A stretch of DNA of 64,000 bases, taken from positions 186,001 to 250,000 of the forward strand of contig RSEE01000043.1 of the NCBI GenBank assembly GCA_003971905.1, in the 5' to 3' direction. A model generated the notes under the pieces. That model had not been told where the DNA came from. It was given only the letters and a program-made list of their open reading frames with translations, and made no database searches. The translations under genes were made by a program, and so were the position numbers. The stretch's first letter is position 1. Each line of letters starts with the position of its first letter. Of this stretch, positions 11,972-22,545 are shown one piece after another. This DNA is from Moniliella sp. 'wahieum'. Lineage: Eukaryota > Basidiomycota > Moniliellomycetes > Moniliellales > Moniliellaceae.

Positions 11972-12551
11972 TTACCTCGGCATGGCCTTGGACGTCCGAC
12001 CGTACCGGCGCAACGGGCGGCGGGGGTGCAAGGTCGTTGCGTACGTATCGAGAATGGTTTGGAGAATGTAAGTGCCAGCCTGGTCGGTGCCCAGCAAGAC
12101 GCGGAGCGAGTTGGCCGTGATACCCTGGTTGAGCATGTGGGTACCCAGCTGGACAAGCTGGGTGACCTGCTGCTCGGTCGCGTTGGGTTTCGACGCTTCC
12201 TGGTACAGGTCAATGAACATGGGGATCTCGCCGACCGAGCGCGGCGGGCCACCACGGTCAGTGCGCTTGGTGGGCGCGGCAGGCAGGTCGCCCGCGAGCA
12301 AGTGGGCGGCGAATTGGGCCCCCTGGGACGTGGTGCCCGTTAGGATTTTGAGGTCGGGCGGGTGGTTAGAGTGAATGAGTTGGCCGAGGTGGACGAGCTC
12401 GGCTTGCTCCGAGGCGGTGAGGGCAGGGCCTTGGAAGTACTGGTGTTGCAGCTGCAAAAAGGCAGGCACGGTGCCGAGTTGCTGCTGCAGAGTGGCGGCC
12501 CAGGCGGCGGCGGCGGCGGCTGAGCGCAGCCAAGACAAGGGACACACGCAT
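11972..12551 (-). CDS. Predicted small secreted protein with internal duplication
   Basis: I do not recognise the family. From the ATG at 12551 the peptide starts MRVSLVLAAL; reading one base more in the (GCC)n run near 12520 gives a classic signal peptide (hydrophobic core then AAAAAAWAA) followed by a mature chain of about 170 aa. Two segments of about 45 aa resemble each other: LTASEQAELVHLGQLIHSN...FAAHLL and NATEQQVTQLVQLGTHMLN...ILQTIL, suggesting a duplicated helical unit. One NAT glycosylation sequon is present. There is no obvious GPI or membrane anchor. It may act outside the cell; the start and the first 15 residues depend on a presumed missing G in the GCC repeat. Confidence 0.5.
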
Positions 12552-14823
12552 GGAGACGGCGAGGAGCGAAGCGAAGAGGGGGAAGACGGGGCGCTGTACC
12601 AGCCAGGCAAGAGGAGGCGGGTGGGGGAGATGGAGGCGGTTGCGTCCGACTGGGGGGCGTCGACGTGGGCTGAGTGTTAGTCACTCAGCGCCTAACACTC
12701 AGCGCTAGTACTCAGCCCTGCTCAGCCTCGGCGCCTCCGCTCGACGGGGCGCCAAGGCCCAACCCTAGTCCCACCCCCCCGCCTCCGATCGCCGCATGGC
12801 GCCACTCGCCGATCTGGATCGATCGGCGGGCATCCCACCCCGGGTCGCACGCGCCACACTGCCCTCTGCCTGGACGCCTTGCTCCGTCGTCGGGACAGCA
12901 CGGGGCCAGTCTGCCCTTCCTGCGCAGGCATGTGCGCCCACCGCTTCCATGGTAGCCACAGTGAATATTGACGCGTGACGCTGACGCGCTGACGGCCATC
13001 CCGATGCCCCGCACAGACCATCACTCCGATCGCCTGGTGTTGCTCTGCGTAGACCCTCCTCGCTACCCCCACCAACCGTTGCCTCGTCGCCGCACTCCTA
13101 CCCGCCGCCCCGAAGCGGCCTCGAAGCAGAACCATCCTCCGTTGCTCCTCTTCGCTCCCAGCACCCCCTCCGCCCTGATCGCCATAGGTAGGCCATGATA
13201 TTCACCCAGACGCCGCCGCATAATGGTAGGCCCAGACACCCGAAATCCACGGTCAGACTGTCGGTCCAGCTTCTTTTCCTCCCCCCTTCTTACATCTCAC
13301 CCACAGCAAGCGGGCAGCAGCCACCCGACACCATAGGTCTTCTCCAACTGTGACATGTGACATAGCATCTCAGTCCGCCTGGAAGCCAAAGAGGCATGGT
13401 CTTCAATCAAGCTCCGTCGCCTATGCGCCACCGCTATGCTGCCACCCAGACAAACCAATCCAATCCATCCCCCGCGTCGGCACACACATACACGCATGCC
13501 ATCTCGCCCCGCTTTACACTGCAGATGCGCAGGAGGGAGGGAACAATGTCCTGTGGTGCAGATGTTGACTTTCCAATGAGGTCCACCTTGATTTCTTCGC
13601 TGTCCCAGTGCAGGAGGGAAGGAACGCACGAAACCAAGTCTTGGGACCCACGATGACGTTGGTCCGCAGCTTTGGCTCTGAAGCAAGGTAGTTCTTCTTC
13701 TTTCCGCTGTGGTCGGGCGCGGTGGTACTGGTTTGTCGCAAGCCCCTGCAACCACGGGCGCAGGCACTCAGCCCAAATCCACGGTCCTTGTCAGCTTTTA
13801 GCCCAATTGGCCTCTCGTACCACCGGCACAGGAGGTGCGATCGTACGGCTCAATCCAAAAACCTTCTCTGTGCCCTCTGGACATGCGCCCCTGCCGCGCG
13901 TACCAGTCATGGGACAGAGAGAGTACCGCTCGCCGTGGCAGAGTTGCACTTTGGTTTGGTTTGGGTGGTTCGTCACGGGCGTCCGTAGGGGTGACCGGAT
14001 CGGAGAGGGAAGGAAGGGAATGCCCTGTTTCCTATTCCTCACCTTCAGTTGGCTCGGATCGGCCGTGGTGTGTGCAGGGAGGTGAGGGCAAGGCAATGAG
14101 GTGCGTGTGCAGACCCCACGATGGTGGGCCGCCAACGCTGGGGCCGCCTCGGTCGGATCGAGTGTGCCAGTCACAGTCCAACGAACCTGACCATGACCTT
14201 GACCTTGAACTTGGACCGATCTACGGACCAGGCGCTACGCCAACCTGGCTGCCCAGGCCTGGGAAGGACAGCGCCATGCACGTGAAGTGAGGCGGGGTCG
14301 GAGGCACTGCTAGAGTTGTCCCCCTTCTGATTGATACCGTCGTCACGTTGGCAGTGAGGGCTGGGCTGAGGGCTGGTGCCGAGGTAGAGTTAGAGGTAGA
14401 GGTGGAGATGGAGATAGAGGCCGAACGGGCGGTTGGTGGAAACATCGGGATGGGCCGTCCGGACTAGGCTCAGGAGGGTTAGGTTGTGGCTATAAAATCG
14501 GCGTGCTTGTCCCCGCAACTGTGAGCCCACAGCGGCCATCCCAGCACCCCATCTGTCTCCTGCTCTGTGCTGCTGCTCCGACGCCAGGCGTTCAACTTTC
14601 AACCTCCCCTTCCAATTTCAATGTTCCATCCCTTGGACACAGGGCATCCACTCCGCGCCACGTTTCAATGTTCACTGCTTCCGGCGCTGCACCTGGGCCC
14701 GCTGTGCTTTGCACCGACTCCACCCCCCTCGCCATCGCCATCGCCCACGCCAGCAGCTTCACGCTCGACAAGACGACAACGACACCAGCCGCAGCCCGGA
14801 CCAGCCCTGTCTGCTTCGCTGCC
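12552..14823. other. 2.3-kb intergenic region
   Basis: No gene is recognised. It holds a CTCAGCG-type array (12664-12725), a GAC(ATG)TGACAT motif near 13351-13362 and a TATAAAA element at 14491-14497 upstream of the U1A-like gene. Open frames here have no family features. Confidence 0.4.
12664..12725. repeat. CTCAGCG-type short repeat cluster
   Basis: CTCAGC motifs recur with spacings of 7-13 nt, mixed with TAACACT and TAGTACT spacers. It belongs to the dispersed 7-nt class described in the findings. Confidence 0.55.
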
Positions 14824-16002
14824 ATGTCCGCCTCACCTGCCCCTCCGCCCCCGCTTCCATCGATCCTGACCCCGCATCCGAGGCATCCGAGGCACACACG
14901 CACCCGAAGCACACGACCCGCCCGACTTTGCCGGCACGTCCGAACCCGAACCCCCTGCCAAGAAAGCTAAGCTTGCCGCTTCGCTTCCGGCCGACGACAC
15001 CTCCGACCAGGCCAACGAGACGGTCTATGTGCGCAATCTGAATGAGGACGTTCCGCTGGCCAATCTCAAACGACGCTCTCCAACCTATTTGGGCTGTTTG
15101 GCAAGGTGATCAGTGTCCAGGCGCGCAAACAAGTGCGCATGCGCGGTCAAGCGTTTGTCACCATGGCGACGCCCCTCGCTGCGGCCCAAGCAATCCAGGA
15201 TTACAAGGGTTCATGCTCTATGGCCGAACGATGCAGCCGTCGTTGGCGCAACACAAGGCGACAGCCAGTGTCAAGCGTCACGCGGAGCGCCAAGCCAAGC
15301 GAGCTATAGCTGCTGCTGAAGGCGACCCTGTAGCGATCCAAGCTGCGCAACAGGCCAAGGAAGCTACGATCCAGCAGCACGCCCAGTGGCTCAAGGTACA
15401 CCAAAAGACTCAAAGACGCGGGAATGCGTTGCGGAGGAAACAGTTGGACGCTAAAATTGCTGCGGAGCGCGGTACGTGTCTTCCCTCTTTCCCTTTCCCC
15501 TTTCCCTTTTTCCTTTCCCTCTCCATCATTCGCCGCTCCCCTTGTGTTCCCCTTCCCCTTCCCCCTTTTGCCTGCACCAGCGCACCACGCTAACCTCTCT
15601 ATTCATTTCCTTTGTCGTACAGGCGAGGCGCCCCAGACCAAACCCAAGGTGGTCACGGGCTTTGCGACGAATACCTTCCGCCCAACAAAGTTATCTTCCT
15701 CCAAGCTTGCCGATTCTACTACCCAAGCCGATCTCGAAGCGCTGTTGGTCGAGGTGGGCCGGGTGCCGTCTGGGTTTGAAGTCAACACCATCCCGCGCAA
15801 CCCTAACATTGCGTTTGTCGAGTTTACGATATTGCCACCTCGGCCACGGTCAAGACGTTGTTGGACGGACACGAGTTCGCTTCGGGCGACCGGATCAAGG
15901 TATGTCCTCTCCCCTATTGCCTTTTCTTGCTTGCCTGCTTGTCTGTTTGTCTTTGATATGGGAACTGACGGTTGTATCCCCTAGGCTACGTTTGCTCGGT
16001 GA
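14824..16002 (+). CDS. U1A / U2B''-like spliceosomal RNA-binding protein, two RRMs
   Basis: This resembles the U1 snRNP A / U2B'' family, which binds an snRNA stem-loop through RRM1. The start ATG (14824) has good context and gives a Pro-rich leader then an acidic and KKAK stretch. RRM1 begins ETVYVRNLNEDV (RNP2), continues LSNLFGLFGKVISVQARK and reaches RMRGQAFVTM (RNP1). A long charged helical linker follows (AERQAKRAIAAAEGD...). RRM2 has NIAFVEF as RNP1, then GHEFASGDRIKATFAR and stop, the usual C-terminal ending. Introns: 15472-15622 (GTACGT..TACAG) and 15900-15984 (GTATGT..CTAG). Frame changes near 14,870, 15,070 and 15,830 look like missing bases. U1A and U2B'' cannot be separated by eye. 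Confidence 0.82.
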
Positions 16003-16405
16003 TCGGGGATGTGGTTCGTTTGGTCATGTGGACTTGGGGGCCGGAACGCAATCAATTCAATGACGACTGGCCTCTTTGGTGAATTTGAGTTTGGGTGCAC
16101 TTGCGTAGTTAGGTATGGCTTTCCTTTCATCGGCGGGTTCGTTACCGACTGGCCAGTCAGAATGTTGGGCTAGGCACGAAATGGAATAGTAGGATCCAGG
16201 TCTACATGACAATAAGCCCAATCACAAATTTACAACCAAAAAGCAGAGAGGAGATAGAGCAAGACAGAGAGAGACGATTGGATTGGCAACGGGAAAGATG
16301 GACCAGCATGCTTTCCTCACGTTGCTGGAAAGGTACTACTAGTCACCGTTCACTGATAGAGATCGAACAAGTGAAAAAAGGAACGGGGAATAGAACGGGA
16401 GACCT
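16003..16405. other. Convergent 3' intergenic region
   Basis: This lies between the U1A-like gene and the RNase T2 gene. No gene is seen. Confidence 0.4.
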
Positions 16406-17655
16406 TTAGTAGTAGCTGTCGCTGCCGTAGCTACCACTGCCGTAGCTACCACTGCCATAGCTGCCACTCCCGTAGCTGCCGCTGCCGTAGGAGCAACTGC
16501 CGTCGTAACTACCGCTGCCGTAGCTGCCCGAGCCGCCGCGTTACCGTTCTTGGGCACCAAGACACTTCGTGGGCATTTGCTGCTCGGGCGCGATGAGGAT
16601 AAAGTTGTCCGGGGTGGTGCTGCGGCCGCGGGTGTGGAAGGAGAGGTAGCCTCCGCTGATCCCGCCCGACTCGCACTGGAATTGAACTTTCTGGCCAAAC
16701 GCCTTTTGCGTGCTATCGTCCCCGTCGCACCATAATAAAAAGCAAACTGCCCGTCAGTCTCTCGCCTCATATGCAGTAGTGCACCACCCGACAAGGGAAA
16801 TGGAGGTGAACGGGCACGGTGAGGTATGCCAGGGGGAAAGGAAATAAGGGGTACGCACGCATCTTCCAAATCCGACAGCTGGAATTTCTTGGAGCCCGGG
16901 GTGTAGCCCGCGTCAGACAGAGCCTTGTAAATGTTGTACTTTTGGTGCAGCGCCACCACGGTCGAAAAGAAATCAATCATATCTTGGTACTTGGTGTAGC
17001 CCGAGCCGTAGCAGCTGGGTTCGAGCGTACTCACAAAGCACCCGTGCTTGCTCCACTCGTGCTCCCAAAACTTTTCGTTCGACGTGTCGTTAGGGATCCA
17101 GTTGGTGTTCATGTAGTCCACCAGGTCCTGCTTGCCCGCATTTTTCAAAATGGTGCCAATGCCCGTGTAGGCGCGGTCCGAAGGGCACTGCGGCGTAGAG
17201 TAACTGCCATCACAGTTGTCTGATTGGATGGTCGTTTGCCCATTCTGCGCGTCAGCACACCCATACCAAACACACCTAATCCCACATGGCGATAATTAAA
17301 GCAAAACGAACGGGGACAGGAAAGCAAGAAAGAAAGAAAACGTACCTGGCCAAAGACCGTGGATGGTAAACATGTCGGCAGGGCCCGTAGCGGGATCGGT
17401 ATCCCAGAACGTAGTGAGCTCCAGCAGGCCACCAGGGGTGTTGACCGTGCATGCGTCCGCGCCCGACGCGCAGGAGGAGCAGGACACGCACGTGTCGCCC
17501 CGTGCTTCAACGTGGTTGCCAGCACGGTAAAACGCACGGCCGTCCAGTTCGGCCAGCAGCTGGCCCTCGGCCGGCGCGGGCGCTGCCCAGGCAGGAGCGC
17601 AAGCAGCCACCACCAGCGCCCCAAGGACGGCAAACGAGTTGGAAAGCGTGACCAT
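16406..17655 (-). CDS. Secreted ribonuclease T2 with C-terminal GSGSY repeat tail
   Basis: RNase T2 cleaves single-stranded RNA; fungal members are secreted or vacuolar. The N-terminus (start 17655) is a signal peptide, MVTLSNSFAVLGALVVAACA. CAS1 is FTIHGLWP (catalytic His) and CAS2 is FWEHEWSKHGC (catalytic Glu and His). Cysteines CVSCSSC, SDNCDGSY and SKHGC fit the disulfide pattern. Two introns: about 17346-17257 (GTACGT..GCGCAG) and one beginning GTGCGT near 16860 and ending near 16755. The domain ends with KCPRSVLVPKNGN, the usual C-P-x-x-x-x-x-x-P-K close. About 44 codons of GSGSY repeats follow, ending SYY-stop. The domain end and the tail sit in different frames joined by presumed base losses near 16,570 and 16,535; reading straight through meets a TAA at 16541-16543. 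Confidence 0.85.
16409..16540 (-). repeat. GSGSY-coding 15-bp tandem repeats
   Basis: About seven units of 15 nt encode Gly-Ser-Gly-Ser-Tyr. Differences between units fall at GGC/GGT/GGG, AGC/AGT and TAC/TAT, that is, at synonymous third positions in this frame only. That supports translation of this frame. Confidence 0.8.
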
Positions 17656-17760
17656 GGTTTTGTGCGAGGAAAGAGAAGGTAGGGGAAAGGAGAAGGAGGT
17701 GAGGGACGGAGAGGAGAGAGGTGCGGGGTGTGAGTGGTGGCGTGTGGACAAAGGGCCAAC

Positions 17761-17769
17761 TATATATAT
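17761..17769 (-). promoter_or_regulatory. TATA box of the RNase T2 gene
   Basis: A TATATATAT run lies about 106-114 nt upstream of the T2 ATG. Confidence 0.6.
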
Positions 17770-19389
17770 CGCTACACAGAGATAGATGAGGGCGATGAGG
17801 GGAGAAACAGCACCGAGTGTGGCCATGTGGTACGGATGCGAGGACCATCCACATTAAAGTTGTATCACACGTGGGGGGCACATGCGTCACTGTGCTCTCT
17901 GGCCTGCCGTACCACATGCTTAGGCAGGTGGCTGAGACGCCCGCAGTGGGCCCCCCGAGGGCAGGGCCATCCATACGAGCTTGAAGCTTGAAGCTTGAAT
18001 GAGGGAGGGGGTCTGCCTGGTCTGCCGCGTGCACTTGTCCTTCGCAGCACGCTGTGCTCTGGCGTGGGTTGTGGCTGAGGGCTAGGCGGATGGAGTGGTC
18101 TGTCATGCGCAAGGTGGAGGCTCGTCGAGCTGTGGGGGATACACTGAGGCCACAGCCAATCAAAGCCCCATCACACATTACACGCCACGACGCATGATGC
18201 GCACGAGACGAATCGCAAGTCCACAGTGGCGCCGGCCGAGCCGATCCGATGATCATCCATATATCGGCGCCACGCCCCTCTCTCGGCCTGCTTGGCGCAG
18301 ATGATTACCTCGACACCAGACATATGCTGTGTTCACAACGTTCACAGGCTAGGAGGGTGTATGGGACGGGAGATACGGCGATAATGGCTCTAATGACATC
18401 ATTCATCCCTGCCTCACCAACACAGTTATCGATTGTTATCGAGTTATCGGTTACTCTTTTCTCATGGGATCTTTGATCCTATTCCCCTCAGAATGAGCCG
18501 GCCAACTATGTTGGCCTGTGCCACACGTAATAAAAGCCTTGTTGCAAACTTGGAAAGCTACCGAAAAAGAAGGCATCTTCAGAGTCATCTCTGTCTATCA
18601 TCGTTATAATAGCACAGTCCACTGTTCCACTGCCGTACTCTCGTTTGGAACTCTTGTGAGAGAGAGACCAACAGACGCACCAGAACGAAACGAGAATGTC
18701 TTCTGCAGGGAAAAGGGTACGGTCCCATATTTAGACCACGTTCTCTACTCTTCCGAAGAGAAAATATTCTAGCCGATGTAGAGTTTTATTCTGCTAATAC
18801 TGTGGCAGTATGAAAGGCGCCAACTCTCTTCGACACAATTGACATGATCGCATATGGATGGCACACGGGCAAAAAAGCACCTCAGCAACATCAACCGGGG
18901 GCCTTATGCAAGGCCCGGCCGGATTGAACGCCCACACACAGGGTACACAGGGTTTGGTTCATACATGGCAGCTTGTAACTCTCGAATGACCTGATCACGA
19001 TACATATCATGTTAAACAGAGATGAATACGCAACCACAAATAAAAGTATACACAACACTGATGGAAGAGAGGTTCTCTACCATCAGAACGGAAGAGAGTC
19101 GGTACTTTTGGTAACTGACTTCGACGGAGGGGATAGTGTCGTTCAACTTGAACCACCGAGAGGGATTCCCCTGCCGCTTCCTTCTACATCCTCCACCCCA
19201 CTGGGCCGCGGGCCGAATCGGCGTTGACTGCGATGGGCATAGAACGTACGTCTTGGTGAATAAGGGGCGGAGGGCAATAAGATGAGAAAGCATGGGTATC
19301 TGCTCCCACTGCCGAATCGGCTTGGGTGACGGAAGGAACGGATTTATCCGTGTGGTAGTAAATGCTGCTGCGTACCGTTACTCCCTTAA
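17770..19389. other. Intergenic region, heptamer motifs
   Basis: No gene is recognised across 1.6 kb. It contains the AAGCTTG array at 17979-17999 and ATCGA-rich sequence near 18427-18450. Confidence 0.4.
17979..17999. repeat. AAGCTTG heptamer array, three units
   Basis: Three exact tandem copies of GCTTGAA; each 7-nt unit carries the palindrome AAGCTT. Confidence 0.85.
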
Positions 19390-20699
19390 AAGCGTCGCGC
19401 TGGTGAGCGGCAGGTACCCTTTATTGGCAGTGCCATTGGAACCACTGCTACCAGTGCCAGCAGTGGGAGACCTTGGCTATTGTACGACCTGCCTCCATTG
19501 GAAGAGAAGCCGCGCCGGATGGTGCTGACACGGGGGCAAATGACAAGAGAAATAAAGGCATGCAAAGGCAAGCACCATCCCATGCGCATGTTGTCCGGCT
19601 CCTTGCGCCCCAAGACAAACGGGCAGACATACTGATTCCCACCAACTCCAGTGCCCAGGAGAACAACAAACAACGTAACCCGTCCGAGATAAACTTGCTT
19701 GCGGCAGGGGAATGACCAATTTCTTCGTCAGGGCCTTGGATGCTGAGCATGTGCTTAAAAGCAAGCTTGATGGTTCGTGTAATGCCCGCGAACGTCTCTC
19801 GCCAATAACCTTTGGCGTTGGTCCTTGTTGTTGTCCCGTGACAAAGGCGAGGGAAACGATGGAGCTGATGAAAAGGACTGTGTCCTCAAAGAAAAGAACG
19901 AGATACACACTCATTGGCATCCACCTCGGATCCCGTGCGGTACCACAACGGAAGCCGATTCGGAATCCAAGTGGCAGGGGGCGTGGCGAGCTAGGGACAG
20001 AACCACATTCCAAACGTTAGTTCTTTGTGGTCTATCGTCACAACAGCGTGAATGAAGGCAAGGGAAAGGCGGAAGAAAGAAAAAACAGCGTACCTCGATA
20101 CTGTAGTGGCAACCCAGGCAAATGTACACCACACTGCGCACAAGTAGACGTTTGCCGCCCACAGTCCCGCCCACAAGAATCGACGGCCGGGCATGCTGCG
20201 TGTGATGCTCATAGTACGGAACGTAAGAAGCGCCTGACCAATACAACACTGCACGCCAATCACAAAAAGGGATGCATGTAGCGCGCCATTGCACGATTTG
20301 GGCAGGCGATAGTAGTTGACCGTCACGGCCAAAAGGGAATGACCATGAGCCGCGACAAGAGATGACAAACTAAGATCGGGTGCGGTAGTTTCAGCTGGGT
20401 TCCTTTTTGCTTGGCATAGGTTGCAGCCCCGTCGAGCTGCGCAGGCCCAAACACCGTTGAAGTTCAGGCCAAAAGATGTACCGAACGTCTGAGGGAAGGG
20501 CGGTGATCCAGTCAAATAGGATCGCACCCACAATCACCAAATTGATCCACCAGCTGACGCTGCCCACATACACTGAGTCCTCCATCTCCTTGAATACCGG
20601 CTGAAGTTCGGGAGGGAGTCCGGCCCAGGGACCCTGGCCCTCAATGTACGGCCAAGACGGGTTCTCTTGCAAGATTTGCGCCAAGCTTGGCGTGCTCAT
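19390..20699 (-). CDS. Multi-pass membrane protein, DUF6533-like (approximate span)
   Basis: Function unknown. The N-terminus is read from the ATG at 20699 (MSTPSLAQILQ), with a first helix and the segment LFDWITALPSDVRYIFWPE, which matches the [YF]D-x-L-x-T-x-x-x-E/D-x-R-x-x-W hallmark of basidiomycete DUF6533 proteins. Later blocks continue that plan in other frames or exons: VNYYRLPKSCNG, IGQALLTFRTMSI, GLWAANVYLCAVWCTF, then WMPMSVYLVLFFEDTVLF (fifth helix) and FISDGLRCLLFSWALELVG, which fits the family's R/S-D-G-x-x-Y/C-F helix. Several introns are expected, but I could not fix their borders, and the 3' end (19.4-19.6 kb) is a guess. A TATA-like element lies near 20884-20892. Confidence 0.55.
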
Positions 20700-21639
20700 G
20701 TTGGGTATAATACGCGGACCACACAGGGAAGAGGCGAGCGAGGGTGAGGGTGGGGATAAAGGTGAAAGGGAGGTGTGGAAGGAAGGTGTGGAAGGAAAGT
20801 GTGTGGAAGGAAGGGAAAAAAGTTGAGGGTGCGGAGCGGGATTGAACGGTACAGAAGGCAGAGGGGGGGCAGCGGATAGGGCTTGTATATTATGCACGTT
20901 TCTCCACCCTGTACTGCGCCCTATACCCCGTCATAGGAACCGAGTGGTCGGATCCTTTTTCTTTTGTGAGAAAAAGGTGGGCACGATGAGGAGAAAAGCT
21001 TAGTGCATACTCTAAGCTTGAAGCTTCAAGTCAAGCCTCCCCGATAGAATCCAGACTTTCAATGACATTGATCGACAAACCAAAAAGTAACAGAGCGTGC
21101 CTCTCTCTCCGCAACTTTTTCAGCGCGCGTCCAATGTTGCGCCGTTCTCTTCACACGTTCACCGCAGCCCAGCGCTGAGCTTCGGCTCCCATCAACACCG
21201 TGCTTCTGTTGTCCGTAGTACTCGTTTCCGGATGGCTAGCAGGGTATCCTGAAAGAGGCGTGTTGGACGGAATGTCAAAATCAAAACGCTCGTTCCAGCC
21301 GAAAATAAGAACAATGGACAATTCATGCGGGGTCAATATATGTGGCACACATGCCAGTGTGATCGCGAGGCGTCCGTTGATAATAGGCTGATGGGCGCTG
21401 CGCGCTGGGCGGCTAGGCACCCATGTAAGTACACAGTAGCGGCTATTTATGTTCAACGTTCACGCGTCACGTGTCACACAGTGAGCGGTTGTGTAACGTA
21501 TACAAGTAGAAACTATAGAGGGATGGGGGTACGCGTAGTAGGTGTGTCAGGTGCTCAGGCCGGACCGGTCAGCAGCTGACCTCAGAGGTGTGTCCCACCG
21601 TCACTATGTGCATTTGCATTACGTGCATTATATGATCGA

Positions 21640-21680
21640 GATGCATCGAATGCATCGTCGATCGATGATCGATGTCGATA
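21640..21680. repeat. ATGCATCG / ATCGATG repeat cluster
   Basis: Two ATGCATCG units are followed by two tandem ATCGATG heptamers and a partial TCGAT. The hexamers ATGCAT and ATCGAT are both self-complementary. Confidence 0.75.
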
Positions 21681-22355
21681 AAATGAGCGTGTTTTGCCCC
21701 AATGCACTAAACGTCCTTTTGTGATATGACCATAAATTCCACGCGTGTTTATACTTCCGTGTCCCCACCATGTAATATGCAACGCTACAGTATAGAGAGA
21801 CCACTAAGTATATACTGTAACCACATCATTGACAGTGGGACAAAAGAAAATGCTACGCTATAAAAACCGGCCCGTTCATCGGACGTGTGTGTTGTGCTTA
21901 TTGCGCCAAGAACCTCTCGTTCTAGGAACCAGCGGAATCGCCAGGAGATCAGAATCCTCTGGGGCCCACCATCCGTTCCCATATCCGGGTAGCACGTGTG
22001 AATACGGACGAACGAGGTAGACCTTCGAGCTGTGAACTATCTCCATTGAGACTCGATGGTCAATTCCTTCCAGTTCCCACAAGCATTTTGCCCGCTGTCT
22101 TTTTGGTGGCATACTATCCTTGCATCGTCAAAACCAAAGGGAAAACCAGTTGTTAGGTGTGTCCCTAGTACTTATTGGCGTTTTTGTCGCATTCTGCTTG
22201 TTCCAGCGGCAGCCCGGAAACAGCTCCTTCTCCCTAAAGGATACTAAGTACCAAAGTGTTAACAACAACATTTCTCATGCGGTGGGTGGGGGGTCACCGG
22301 TCACCGGGCAGAGTCCAGGGCCAGCAGGGTCGCCCTGAGAAAGTTAATAAAGCAA

Positions 22356-22408
22356 CCTGAACGCCTGAGCCTGAGCGCCTGAGCCTGAGCGCCCTGAGCG
22401 TCTGAGTG
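22356..22408. repeat. CCTGAGC / GCGCCTGAG array
   Basis: About six CCTGAGC-type units follow one another at 7-nt (occasionally 9-nt) steps. Confidence 0.75.
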
Positions 22409-22512
22409 GGCCCGATCGGTTTGATCTGGGACTTGCCTTTTCATCTTGCCAATTACGCCAAACATGTCCCGACTGTACCTTGCATGCCACAGAATGCATA
22501 GTCTTCCGTCGT

Positions 22513-22545
22513 TTTACGCGTCACGCGTCACGCATCAAGCTTCAA
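22513..22545. repeat. Composite heptamer array ACGCGTC to AAGCTTC
   Basis: Two ACGCGTC units, one ACGCATC, then an AAGCTTC and a second AAGCTT follow without a gap. The 7-nt step is kept while the palindrome changes. Confidence 0.85.

Noticed and set aside
16541-16543. TAA followed in frame by the GSGSY repeats, suggesting stop-codon readthrough
   Set aside because: The conserved T2 ending KCPRSVLVPK lies in another frame across this stretch, so the TAA is not in the true reading; base errors on both sides explain it better.
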